From assembly GCA_008921705.1 (NCBI GenBank), contig VFFE01008908.1, positions 2,099,657 to 2,163,656 of the forward strand: a stretch of DNA of 64,000 nt, written 5' to 3'. Made by a program: the position numbers and the translations under genes. Origin of the DNA: Burhinus oedicnemus. Taxonomy: Eukaryota; Chordata; Aves; Charadriiformes; Burhinidae. The notes below the pieces were generated by a model. It was not told the origin of the DNA. It worked only from the letters and a program-made list of their open reading frames with translations, and did not search any database. This document shows positions 51,149 to 62,800 of this stretch, one piece after another. Position 1 is the stretch's first letter. Each line of letters begins with the position of its first letter.

Positions 51149-52923
51149 AAACTTCACCTATGATTTGTTTCATTTTGAAGAGAAAGCACATTTCATTTGG
51201 TAATCATTTATTTCTCATTCTATTGGACAGATTCTCCCAAAAAGCAATACTTCAACTGAAATCAGTTCTGAAGGATCTTTTATGAATATACATAATGGAG
51301 AGGACCCCCATTAAATTTCCAACAAAGTGCTGCCATTTTGAGTAAACAAAGTTATCTCAGCAGGGTCACACACTACGCCATGAATATGGTCTGCAAATTA
51401 ATTACTACCCTGACATATGTCAAAACAAATTTTAAGGCGAATAGCACCCAGTAGTAACCATGTGTTTTATCTACCTGTTAGTATGCAAAATCTGTATTCA
51501 ATGGGATCTAAATTTATTCATTTATTCAGAACCCCTCAGAGAAATCAAAATGATTCGTTGGCCTTTTTTGCCCGTCTCCAAATGAAATCTGAGTGAATAA
51601 CATGTGTTTAGTGAGCCAGAAAATAAGTACAGGATGAAACTATGGTGGGGGTTACGTTTCAGAAAAGCAGGTGTCATCTCTGCACAAATAACTGATTTTT
51701 TTAACACTCAAAACTGCTAAAATAGACTGCAGTGCATTATCATTTGTCGGCACTTTAAGGAACACTAAATTTGGTATTTCTTATTTTAGGTAATATCCAT
51801 CTTTATTCCATAATTGTAACAAGAGCTGGCTAACATAACTGTCCTAAAACCAGTTTTCAGCATGAAGAAAGGCTTTTAAAAGCAGAGCTATTGAATGAAG
51901 GCTTAAAAAGCCTCTGCAACTGGCTTTATTATCAATGGCAACACAGCCAACAGGTCTGATCTGTGTTTAAAAAAACAAAAGAAACAAAGATCCAAACCTA
52001 GTTTGCTCAGTTGAGTTATATAAGAAGAGGACAAACCCACACATACCACATTGAACACAGTAAGTAGACAACCCTTCCTGGACAATAGGCGTTATGTTTT
52101 CATAGGAACTGAGTCTTGTCTCTGTTTGAGGTACTCATGGTGCAACTTCTGTTTTGTCAAAAGATGACCTCCTGGGATCCAATTCTGAAACAGTTTTAGA
52201 CTGGGAGCTCACCAGTATGTTTTTCTACTCCTTTTATAATCTGCCTTCTGTTCACGCAGCATAGCAAACACTTCCATGACACTAATCCTGTAATTCACAG
52301 TACGTTTATGAAGAGATCTTAGTATAAGAACTATTTTCTGCCAAGCAGGCCAAATATTTTTAGCTCCAGTTTTTTGTCCAACAGTAAAGTACTTCTGATT
52401 TAGAGTTAAGTAATGCCGTATTACATCTACAGACTGGATGACTAAATGCATTTCTTTCACATATTTAAAAAAAAAAAAGCGCAATTCTCCCTATATACAG
52501 ATGACAGATAATCTCTTGGCATCTGCTCACAAATATATTTAAAGACAGTCTAAATCTGTCTGTGCCAAACTTGGCCTGATGCCACCAGTTCACCATTGTT
52601 GGCATACATACTTCACATGATGCAATCACAAGACTTGAGGAAGTTTCCAGTACTTTATTTTATGGTTTTCATCATGTTAACATATACATTTCCATCCTTT
52701 TATGATTTAGCAGCAACAGAACTGAGAGACAGCATGGTAGGTGACATTTTGCATGTATCACAGGTTTTCTTAGTGCACATTATCAGTATTCTATTTAAAT
52801 TACAGACTAGAAACTTATGTAGAATGAAATACGCTAGGATTTAGAGCTTATGGTTAGAGCAATTGATCTCAATTGTACTATTATCTCTTGTCAGAAAACA
52901 AAGTGAGGCAAAGGAATCAATTT

Positions 52924-52939
52924 AAAAAAAAAAAAAAAA
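52924..52939 (-). promoter_or_regulatory. U16 tract downstream of the weak 5' splice site of the 48-nt exon
   Basis: A16 on the plus strand, hence U16 in the transcript, at intron positions +19 to +34 after a gtaaaa donor. U-rich tracts just downstream of weak donors are known binding sites for TIA1-type proteins that help U1 recruitment. Whether it acts here is inference; it could be a simple homopolymer. Confidence 0.35.
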
Positions 52940-52957
52940 GAAAGCCAAGTGTTTTAC

Positions 52958-53005
52958 CTCTCTTAATACTGTGCTTTTATAACCCCGATAAAGTCCTTGA
53001 ATACC
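52958..53005 (-). CDS. SLC25A26: SLC25A26 internal mini-exon (E-G-x4-Y-R-G motif, start of helix 4), 48 nt
   Basis: Sixteen codons reading GIQGLYRGYKSTVLRE, identical to human SLC25A26 residues 136-151 as I recall them. With the last Glu of the previous exon it forms E-G-I-Q-G-L-Y-R-G, the conserved motif after the matrix helix in mitochondrial carriers. K-S-T-V-L-R-E opens transmembrane helix 4. The acceptor reads TTGTTGGTTTACAG. The donor is GAG/gtaaaa, which lacks the +5 G and is therefore weak. Both ends are phase 0, so skipping would keep the frame but remove the start of helix 4. A run of 16 U in the transcript lies 19-34 nt downstream of the donor. It is too short to be found as an ORF and was found by splice sites plus homology. 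Confidence 0.94.
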
Positions 53006-53549
53006 CTGTAAACCAACAAAAGAAAGCATCAGCTTTAGGGAATTAGTTTGCCAAAGACCACAATTTATTGGTGATTATGAGGCAAGCATTACAGCCTTAC
53101 TGAGTGTCAGACCTGAACTTCTTGCAAATTGACTGTATTGATTATAACATTGTATGCTGTATTCCATGATTTACAGTGCCAGAGGATTTTATGTTCATTT
53201 CAGAGATCATTTAACCACTGTTCAGAATAATCAGTTATAGAGAAGAAAATGCACCTTACAGTTAAAATTAAAAGGGCAAGAAGGTACAGAAACACATTAC
53301 TTCACGTTCTATTTGCCCAATATTTTGGTCTAGAAGTATCCACTATCCCATAATATTCTGAAACTACTACTCTTCTGTTTAAGTAGCCCATACAAAACGA
53401 ACCCACAGAATGACAGCTTCCTATGTCCACCTTCTTAGCCTTGATTCAAATCAGGACAAATATTTTGTATTTTTAACCAGCTGATAACATTCAAAACAAT
53501 TAAAATTTTATTCATAAGTGTATATGAAGTTATGTTTAATATCTTATAG

Positions 53550-53590
53550 GACAATTTATTCCAGTGTTTGCCACCAAGTCTTATGGTTCT
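53550..53590 (-). mobile_element. Possible CR1 scrap
   Basis: The stretch CAATTTATTCCAGTGTTTGC matches the reverse complement of the CR1 segment CACTGGAATAAATTG over 14 bases. The flanks do not clearly continue the match, so this may be chance. Confidence 0.25.
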
Positions 53591-54196
53591 CTGGCCAGCT
53601 ACAAAGAGGTAAAACATATGGTTTTGAGAGTACCAGTTTTTAGAGCAGAATGACCAACTCACAGAAAGCAGTACAGGATTATCACAATAGTTTTCATTTA
53701 CAAGCAAATAAAAATCAAGTGGATCATTTAAAGGTCATATTTATGTCTTCCTTTTCCTGGCTTTTACACACGGAAATGTGTATAATATTTTTCCCCGTGG
53801 TGTTTTCACAAGCCACTTTCTCTTATGGAATACAACTTGAAAAACACACCTTGTGGTGAACAGGTTTTTCCAGGAAGGAACAGTATAACTACTGAAAAGA
53901 TGACAAAATCCCTTATTTTTCAAAAGTTACCAATACTGGATGAGCACTCTTTTCCAGAGCTCCTACAGAGCCTCTCTGAAATGGTGCCTTTAGGACATGC
54001 CCTCCAAAGCCTGCTTAAAAAACTGGAAGCCATTCAGCAAACTCTAGATACAGAGACTTGATGTTCTGTTGTCCCAGACAAGGACTGTTTGCATAAATAC
54101 AAGCAGAGCTTTGCAAACTGGAAAGCTAAATCCCTTTTTTTTTTTTTTTAATGTAGGTAGCCCATATAAAAAGAGGAGGGAAAAGAGCTGCTTCGA

Positions 54197-54221
54197 GTGT
54201 GCATGTACGTGCATGCACATG
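54197..54221. repeat. 25-nt alternating purine-pyrimidine tract
   Basis: GTGTGCATGTACGTGCATGC continuing ACATG; every base alternates purine and pyrimidine. Possible Z-DNA former; lies 181 bp downstream (in the transcript) of the signature exon. Confidence 0.85.
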
Positions 54222-54401
54222 GGGAAGGTTGGGGTTTGGTTTCCTAAAACATAACATGCCAATCGCTTTTAACAACAGAATAATAGATGGGAAAGTGCTG
54301 GGAGAGCACAGAACTGGAATAAATTTGTAAGAATGCTTCTAGACACGTATGGCACTGAGTGGGAAGAATGAAGCAACTTTGAAATTTTGCTCTGAACTCA
54401 C

Positions 54402-54506
54402 CTCATGATACAAGGTGTGGGAAAGAATCTGGAGGGTACTTGAGGAAGGAGAAACCTGGGCCCTTTGCTTGACAACCTCAGATGGAACCCGTATGAGGCA
54501 GGCAAC
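54402..54506 (-). CDS. SLC25A26: SLC25A26 internal coding exon (second carrier signature), 105 nt
   Basis: Exon of the mitochondrial S-adenosylmethionine carrier, an inner-membrane protein that imports SAM in exchange for S-adenosylhomocysteine. The 35 codons begin [19 protein letters not shown] and end SHTLYHE. They contain P-S-E-V-V-K-Q-R, a perfect fit to the mitochondrial carrier signature P-x-[DE]-x-x-[KR]-x-[RK] of the second repeat. Against the human protein recalled from memory (residues 101-135) about 27 of 35 residues agree, and all differences fall in the matrix loop after the signature. The acceptor is a pyrimidine-rich tract ending TTTTGCAG and the donor is GAG/gtgagt. Both boundaries are phase 0. 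The preceding exon was not found and should lie beyond 64000. The flanking sequence stays open on both sides, so the exon limits rest on splice sites and homology. Confidence 0.95.
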
Positions 54507-54916
54507 CTGCAAAAGAACCATACGTTCAGAGACAAATTCCTTTTGCTGCCTTATTCTTCATACAGCGGACACATTTGGAGATTATTCCATGTACAGAAAC
54601 CTAAGAAACGAGGAAATAATTTTTGTAATTATGAGCTGAACTTAAAAGCTGGTTATGAGCAGCTTATGTATTTGGTCTGAGAGCTATGTACTTTCCAAAC
54701 ACAAAATTGTACTAACAGAAAAATGGAAGTACCCTTGAAATTTTTAACTTCCAAACCAGCAGTAGATTTGGGTGGGGAAAATCGCTAGCAAAACCAAGAT
54801 TTTTAAGCCATTCTGTCTTTTGGCAGCCACAGGAATTCTTCCCCCCACTTTCACAGATCTAAACTGGAGATTCAGGACTTGAAGAACAACAAACTTCTTT
54901 CCTAGGTAGTTCCTTT

Positions 54917-54930
54917 GTGCCCTCTAGTGA
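54917..54930 (-). promoter_or_regulatory. CTCF-like motif, 13/14
   Basis: Plus-strand GTGCCCTCTAGTGA; the reverse complement fits CCASYAGRKGGCRS except at the first base. About one 13/14 match is expected by chance in this window, so this is weak alone. It lies about 410 bp upstream of the signature exon in transcript direction. Confidence 0.3.
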
Positions 54931-57765
54931 CTGACAGGAAGAGACACTCCAGTTCGCTTTAGATGCATCCAATATATTCAAGGTTTACCTTAAAACACAC
55001 ACTGGATTTCATTCAAGGTGAAGCATCAGATTGATTCTTTCCTACACAATGAATTTACTAGGCAAGAAGGGCCCCTGCAGCTGGACACAATAATGTGGCT
55101 GCCGCCACAAGGCTCCAGCTTTTCTCAAAAAAAGAGACCTGGCTTTAAAATGTTCCCCTGCGGCTTCACGTAGGAGTTAAGCTTGTGTGCACATAATTTT
55201 GAGGAATGAGGATCCTGAAGTGTCAGAGAGTTACAAGTCTCTCATCTCTCTAGAAAATGCCTGTTTATCAGCACTTAAAACTTTTCAGAAAAGTTTGTCT
55301 TCAGTTGGCCCCAGGGATACTTACAGCAGTGCTGGGACTGGTAACAAAGCACTGGAGACACCATGGGCCTTTACTAGATTATTAGCCTTCTTCAATCCCA
55401 TCCTGTGCTGGGCTCAGGAACACACTGTGGTTCCTAGACATAAAGGTGATCACCAAGTACTTCAAGTCAAGAGCAACCTCAGTGAAAGCTGTCCATCTGA
55501 AGTGGGAAACCAAGCTGCTAACTCAGAAACCCACATGTGCCAAAGAAAGTTCAAGAATTCACTGCCAGATTGCACAGAGACAGTTAATTTGAGTGGTCAT
55601 TTGTGGGTAACACAGTACAGGGTTTAAGTTACATTTTCACAAAGAGACCAAGAAAAAGTCTGTTATCCTGTTACATTCCTACAAGTTTACCAGACAATAT
55701 CCAAAAGTCATTACAAACAGATCTAACTCCATGTGCTCTTCAATTCTCAGGGTCAAAAATAACAAGTGACCCCAATCTGTCAAGAAAATAAGAACTGTCG
55801 AGTTTTTTGATAGTTCAGCATAAATATTTATAGAACTTCATGCTTCATAACACTCCATGTCCTTATATTAGCTTTTTATTCCTTAAAAATGTGGAGGCAG
55901 GAGGAAAGCTTTAAAAAGGCTCAGATGAAAACAATCTAGTCAATCAAGACCAGACAAAGAGCACAGCGTGGCTTCCTGACATCTGGGGTGCTGCAGTTTT
56001 GGCAGGAGAAGGGTGGCTACAAAGTAATGTCTCCATTTCCCCCGGACTACTTGGGGTGCATTTCATTTCAAATTAACTTTGATGTTTCTCCCATTTGAAT
56101 TTGCGCTTACAAGGGAATCTGTGGCTGCACAAGAACAAAAACAGTGATTACATTGTGCTGTTATGAAAGGAAATACAGGCTTGTCTCACCCAGGCTGCGC
56201 TGTCACATTGGCTCCACAGGGCACTTCTGGTACTAAAAAAGCCACGAGCTGCAACTGCCAACATCAGACTGAACGGTGACATTTTCACTGTGCACCTGAA
56301 CTTACAACGTGTTACCTTATTTGTTCCTATACGTGCACCTTACTATCAGTAACAATCCGAGCAGTCTTTTGATGTCAGTCAAACATGGGTCTCTAAAGGG
56401 AAGCAGGCAAGATTAAGTTCACACATGTCTTATTAGCCCACCAGGTTAAAAAAAAGTAACAACCTGGGACAGATGGGTGCAGAAAAAAAAATCTCAGCTC
56501 TATTATGCTCAGATCTCAGTAACTGCAGCACCTTCCAGATAACGCTGCCAAAGTTAAAAGAACACAACACACATCTCCACCATTTGCTTTCTTAGCTAAA
56601 TCTGTTCAAGCAGCACCAGTGTAACACTGCACCAAGAGAATTCATACTTAAATTTTCATTTGAAAGCTATAAGCAAATTGCATGAGCAAGGGTGAAAGAT
56701 ACAATTGCGTGGCTGCTCCACAGTAACTGTCTACGTATATGCTTTTACCTGTGTTGACTACTAGATAAATAGACATGGAAGACAGACAATAACGTGACCT
56801 TGCACAGTGGGAGCCCATTCACCTCCCTAATCACCAAGATCCCAGGAAGAAATTGCTTTTTAATCTCTGGGCTGTTCACATAGATGTAGCCTGTTGCTTG
56901 CCACAGAAAAGCACAATACAGCCTGCCAAACTCAGGCCACTCCTGGTGCATTCTACCAGTTTTTGGAGATGACCCTGTGACAAATTAGCTCTCTGTCAAA
57001 TATCTGCATAGCCAGCCATGGAGAGGAGAGGACCAGAAGACCCTCAGCTACCTCTGCCGACATTAAGGCATCAGACAACAGCACCTTGTTGATAGGGGGC
57101 CACCCTCATTTTTCCAACCAAGCTCTGGAGCCAGGAGTTATTACCATCTTTTGATGGTAGCAGAAAGACAGAATCAAGATCCTACAGACCAAGTTCAGGG
57201 GAAAAATGGGTGCTGCCCTATAAGCTCCTTCCTTAGTTACCAGGTCAGGTAATACAGTTCTCCAGTTTTCAGACTCTCTCCCCCATGTCCATGCACATAT
57301 ATACATACCATAAGGGCAGGAAGACAATAATACTGAAACAAAAGGATCAAGGATTTTTAGGTTTAAGCTTTAACAAAACCTGACTTTAAAGTTACAAGCA
57401 AAGCTATTATTACTTTACAGAGCAAGTATGCAGAAATGACAATATTAGCATCTATTACCTTTCTAGTCTTTTAATACTATAACCACTTCTTAACAAAAGA
57501 GTACTGAATTTCAAAATCCTTGTCTTAAATCATTACTAGTTCAAAGACTGACTCCAGTATTTAGATGCAAACCTAAGTTCATTTTTAATTTACTGACTTG
57601 CATTAGCCAGTTACGGACAAAAGCTAAAAATAGGACTATTTTGTTAACATTTATCTATGTATTGCTAAGACAGTATATCTTCCAATTAAATGAAGGTAAT
57701 TTTTTTCCTTTGTCAGTTCAGGGAAAAGCGTTTTAACTTTTGGATACTCCTTACATGCATCAATG

Positions 57766-57779
57766 CTGCCATCTGCTGG
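57766..57779 (-). promoter_or_regulatory. CTCF-type motif, 14/14 to the core consensus
   Basis: On the minus strand it reads CCAGCAGATGGCAG, a perfect fit to the 14-base core CCASYAGRKGGCRS. By simple base-frequency arithmetic about 0.03 perfect matches are expected in a 64-kb window on both strands. Binding depends on context that cannot be seen here. Confidence 0.5.
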
Positions 57780-59744
57780 TCGGATTCATGTTGGAACCAG
57801 ACCTTCCTGGTTGTTCCGACCAACGTCTCGACTGATCCTGAAGAATGACCAGTGCATTAGAGTCTCAAAAGTGCCTTAAAGTCAACACAAAGGCTCTTTA
57901 TACATACCGATTTAAACAGTTTGTTTCAGTATATTTGAAATCTGTTCCTACGTGGCTGTAGGCAACAGAAAATAACATCTGCTGCAAACAGCACCAGGAA
58001 CGTGCACAAAGCCTTTTGCATGGGCTCACCTAAGTTTATTGGAAACACCTTCTCTTAAACCACTAACTTCTGCATAGGGGCCAATCCTATTTAAAGCTGG
58101 AGCAGCTGTTCAGAACTAGGCAGTACTCATGTAATTCACCAGCACAAGGCTACTGAGCATTTTTGTCCAGACAATAACACAAGACGCACAATAAAAAAGA
58201 ACAAAGAGGGGATAGCCCTGCTTACAAGGAGCTTGGGTGCAAGCAGGTCACCCAGGCTCACTGCTCAGCAAACACAGCCTACTGTGAAAATGGCTGAAGA
58301 AAACTCCCAACCAAAAGGAGATTTTTATTACTTCTTTTGGATGATTTTGTGGTTAACATGACAAAAGAATCTGAAATAGTTGGTACCATTGCCACCGCAG
58401 ATTCTGGAGTAAGCATTTGTCTGCCAACCCCATGACACCGCTTCTCATTCACTAGCAGGTCCTTGCTCCTCTGTCCAATATGTTCTGTTCTTTAGGCAAA
58501 GCCAAACATAAGACAATGACATTATCGGTAGAAAAGAGCACTACTCCTCCTGGTCTTCAGAACTATATTATTACCCAAATATTAACATATCCCATTTAGA
58601 TTAACAGCCTTTTGCTTCCATCCTTTATGCTCCAGGCTAACCATTTTCTACATGACTGTCTTTGTAGGATTTAGCAGAGAATCAAAAGATGATAACATGT
58701 GCATTTGTTTTTAGGCACCTATAGTACAGTTTGACCACTAACCTTGCAGGCACGAGATGTATCCAGAAACATTTGAAAGAGAGCAGAGCAGGTGTTACAG
58801 TTGCTGTTAAGGGCTTATGCTGGGTATTTAAATTGGGTTGATGCATGGCAGGTTTTTCTCAGAACCGGGAACACAGCTGGTACAACACTATTAGCAGCTT
58901 TGTACCTCTAAGGAGAGCAGCCTGAGAAAGCATTACCTTATGCAGCTTGGCATACACCTTGCACAGCTGATGATCTGACTCACTCTTAAAAGCTCCCGCA
59001 ACCATACAGTCTGAGCACTTCTTATCTTTAATAATACACAGATATTATCCCTGCTCTTAAGACAGGCTACTGAAGGGCAAAGACTAACAGCCCATTCTGT
59101 TAAGATGCTGGCACCTGATGTGCTCCTGGCTAACGAGCTGATCTATTCTTTGCACTAGCCTGAGACTGGGTGAGGATCAAGACCAAATTTTTTCCACTTA
59201 GTAACTAGCCAGCCATTCTGCTACAAGGCAGGAGAAGAGCAGTCTGACAGAGAATTCTTCTGGAATATGTTAGTGGCTGGTGATCTAGGAACTTGTGCTC
59301 AGTAACTCCAAGCAAGTCTCTGGCTTGCACACCTAAGCCTGCTTTGAAAACTGGGTATAGAAACACGGTGAGCTCCAGAAAACATTTCTCTGTTGCAGCT
59401 TTAAACCCTTTAGAACACTGTCTTTCTAAAGGATTTTAATTTTAAATTTCCTGAGCAGGAGGTTAGTTTTAATGACTTTGAGTAGTCTGGGAAGCTTTAA
59501 TTGATGTTCACCACATAAATATAATTTAATACTTAATATAGAACGAAAGGAACAAACCTGGGGAGAGTTACTCTTAAATGTTATTTGCATAAGTTTATTC
59601 TTAATCAAATAAGAATGTAATTTATGGCACTATACAACTTTGTATCCAGAGAGCAGAGACTTTAAACTAAACCTCACAATACCTGTGCAAGATAATCACT
59701 AACCCATTCGGGAGAAAAAGCTGCTGCATAAAAATGACAACAAA

Positions 59745-59820
59745 GAGGCTATGACTTATCCAAGGACATATGTTTAGGATGCAGTCAATCTGGCAACAGA
59801 ATCCTAATCTCTCACCCCAT
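59745..59820 (-). mobile_element. MIR-like SINE relic, reverse orientation
   Basis: GGCTATGACTTATCCAAGGA, then CATATGTTTAGGATGCAG, then CAACAGAATCCTAATCTCTC follows the MIR reverse complement (GTTAAGTGACTTGCCCAAGG, CACACAGCTAGTAAGTGGCA, GAGCTGGGATTCGAACCCAG) in order and spacing. By eye only. Confidence 0.4.
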
Positions 59821-62800
59821 TCCTGAAGGTCAGAAGGATTGCCTGCTCCAACATCACATAGAAAGAGCAAGAAAAACGGAGCAGCTCTAAAACCCCATTC
59901 AAAGAGAAGCAGCAATAAAGACGTTTTTGGTGTTGTGGGGTGTTTGGTTTGGGGTTTTTTAAGTGTACTCTACATTAGCCCCGGCCGTACTCCTGCAGAC
60001 AAAAGCTACCTTATAGCTCAGGTTTGTTTTGTTGTTGGTTGTGTTTTGCTTTTTTTTTTAATACTAAAAAAAATGCTGCTTCCCAAAATAGGTTACTAAA
60101 TAGGACATAATCTGAGCATCTCAGTTTCTATGTGAGATGCTCCCTTGTAAATACGAAGTTACTATTTTTAATCTGAAACAAAAAATGTCTTTTTCCCTTC
60201 CTCAGATAACTGAATGATTAAAATAATAGGCGAGTCTAAAATTAAGAGATCTTAAATTGCACTGATTTCCTTTGGATCCTGAAAAAGAAGGGGAAATTTC
60301 CCTCTTGGTTCAAGTCTCAGGCTCTCAGCAAACCTTAAATTCAGCACTGCAGCTTTCCATGCCTCTCCAAATTCTGTATGTTTGGTTCTTCAGATCTCAC
60401 TGGGATTCCCCTCTTTGATAGAAGAGAAAAAATAAACTTTTTTGATGCAATATTGTGAGATTAACAGAGTATTTCATCCTCCAAATAATTGTTTCTAAAC
60501 TCTAGTCACAACTCTTGGATTGGAAGTGTTAGATAGTGGGGGAGGTGGGGAGCATGAAATGTATCTGTAGACAGAAGATGAACAACCTAACCCTTTCCAC
60601 CACCAGGAAAATCAACAGAAAAGCACAGAAACATGAAATACGCATTTGTCATTTGGTTTCATATTTTCTTCGAACAGAGAAGCCTGAACTACTGCAATCA
60701 CAGACCTGTAACAGTTCAAACACCAATAAACCTTCATTTAAATAATTGCTGCCCTTTTGACCAAGACAGAACAAAAATCTAAGTCTCTATGGTCTGTAAT
60801 TTGCTGTGGATCACAACTCAAGTTGTGAACAAGTCCTTCCAGACACGCTTGCCAGCAGGCTGTGCTAGCTGCTATAGCACAACTGAAGTGGAGAATTGAA
60901 GCTTTGACACCTATTTTAATGAGGAAACTGTCTCCAGAGATGACAGGAACTGCCCATTATATGTACTGTACACTATCAGTTTCTGCTTTAAGTGCCAGCC
61001 CCAGAGAAAAAGTGTTCATCTTCAAAATAAAACCTCAGAGTATGCTAATCTTATTTTCCCCTCCCACACTCAAGCACAGCACGGATGGGTCCTTCCAGCA
61101 TAGTTAAATTCAGTCCTGTGCAAAGCTGCTGGGGTCATGAACAGGTGACTCCACTCCTAATTTAAACCCCATGGAGAGAACAAGTTTTGACTAATGGGCT
61201 CTGGATGGGAAAGTTTAGACAATGCCAAGCTCTATGTCCCATCTTTTCCTCTGAGTGACACAATAGGGCCTTCATTAATTTAACTGCAGCTCCCCTGTAT
61301 GCTGGCAGGAAACATTTCTTCAAAGAGTAATCTCACCCAGCAAGATCCCTCAGATCTCAGCACTTGCCAGAGCTTAAAAACACACTATTTTGGAGATGAG
61401 ACCATTCATAGGGACTGAATGTCGCAAGCATTTGGAAAATCGGAGCTTCTGCACAAACGTTTTCAACTTCATCCAAGTTTCCACCTTAGGTGACTCTACC
61501 TGGAAATCAGCAGAGCTGTTTTGCAGTGTTATTTCATCCTGCCATTGTCAAACCTAAGTCAGCTCCTCATTATTGCTTACCAGAGCTCCCTTCTTCCTGC
61601 TCCAGAGCATCACCTGCAGCACCACACACTTCTCCCTTCATAATGGCCATCTTGGCTGAGCCTTTTCACCCCAGCTGCCTGAAGTCCTCAGCTGGTTCTT
61701 TACTGACCACTTCAGTGGCCCTCTCAACATGGGCTTCTGCCCCTCTCTCAGATTTTCTTCCCCACACGTGGCTCTTCAATTGCCCAGCAACATGCCCTAC
61801 AACTCTTGCTGTGGGCTCCCTGCCTCCCTCTCCATCAGCCATGTCAGGTAACACCTCGGAAAACTTTTGTCCTCAAACAGTGGAAATTTGTGCTGAGCTC
61901 TCTTCATAGCAAGAAGAAACTGTTACCCCAATTGTATTAGTTAACTGGCAAAGAACAGGGAAAGTCTGTGAAGCTGACAAAGTTTACACTAAACACTTCT
62001 TTACAGAAGTAGTTCTCACTGCAGCTGTTTTGAAAGTGTGTGCTTTGCATAACTAAATTGGTCTTTCAAAGTTTAATCAGTGTAGAGTTGTTTCCTTTTT
62101 AAAGCTAAACCTAAAACTTACCAAAAGTGGACTGCTGTTATGCACATCTCTTGTACTCCAGCACAGACTAAGCATCCCACAGATTTTGAAGTTCCACAGT
62201 ACAGTCACAAACAGTTGGTTTAAACTCAAGTGACAAAAATCAGACAGCTCAATAGCTTTAAAAAAAAAAAAATCCTGGCTGGTGCTCGAATAACAAATTA
62301 CTGCCACATTTAAACACAGAAAGCCTTAAGGCCAAAGAAGAGTGGACCCTTAATTCAACCTCCAGAATTGTCTGTATGATCCAATCTATCCCAGCAACTC
62401 TTCCACCACTGAGAGTCTGTTAAACTTATTTTAAAGGGCTTAAGAAACTAATCACATCCACCAGCCAAACCGTTCTTTCAGCAGAAGTAGCATGGTGCAT
62501 CCCTTCCAGCATAAAATTGTTTCCAAGGAGCCAAGTGGGGTCAGGCTGTGTTACAGGAGAACAAATGTTAATGAGATTTCAGGCAAGAGAACACAGGCAA
62601 TATTTTCTGAAAACACATTAACTCTCCTGTTGAAAGATGACTAGTGTTTTACAATTTGCTCAGTCTCTTGGGGTTACATTGGCCCAGAACACGGAAATTT
62701 CAACTACATTGTATTTTATCAAGTATTTTCCTTTAATTGATCCCTTACTCTTTCTTACGGCTTTTTCACTTAAAGAATTATGGGGTTGTCTACATATGGA

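Larger units (their letters stand above)
17532..52957 (-). other. SLC25A26: SLC25A26 giant intron, about 35.4 kb
   Basis: Bounded by the 48-nt exon donor and the 45-nt exon acceptor. I found no further exon by reading the minus strand for SLC25A26 homology. Contents: assembly gaps at 21028-21047 and 45968-45987 beside homopolymers, a palindromic ancient repeat at 22715-22790, two partly related repeat relics near 23850 and 25290, CR1 fragments at 30930-31075, 33331-33534 and 37862-38040, MIR-like relics, several A/C-rich tracts (23173-23220, 31742-31860, 46385-46435, 46996-47052, 48719-48764), and tandem duplications at 44954-44989 and 50552-50601. Stretches such as 17600-20980, 26200-30900, 34000-37800 and 38100-44450 show only unique-looking intronic DNA to my reading. 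Confidence 0.8.
53006..54401 (-). other. SLC25A26: SLC25A26 intron, 1396 bp
   Basis: The short intron between the signature exon and the 48-nt exon, with gt-ag ends (gtgagt at the donor, tttacag at the acceptor). It contains a possible very old CR1 scrap near 53550-53590, a T-run near 54137-54149 and a 25-nt perfectly alternating purine-pyrimidine stretch at 54197-54221. No coding content beyond short chance open frames. Confidence 0.9.

Noticed and set aside
55187..55627. 146-codon open frame on the plus strand
   Set aside because: No recognised family; antisense within an intron; no supporting signals.
58938..58966. A 29-nt minus-strand segment between AG and gtaatg that looks like a mini-exon
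   Set aside because: No pyrimidine tract before the acceptor and no match to SLC25A26 in any frame.
61490..61909. 139-codon Pro/Ser-rich open frame
   Set aside because: Composition reflects a locally C-rich strand; no known domain.
62310..62470. Possible reverse CR1 fragment (CTTAATTCAACCTCCAGAAT, CACATCCACCAGCC)
   Set aside because: Only loosely like CR1 wording; too diverged to call by eye.
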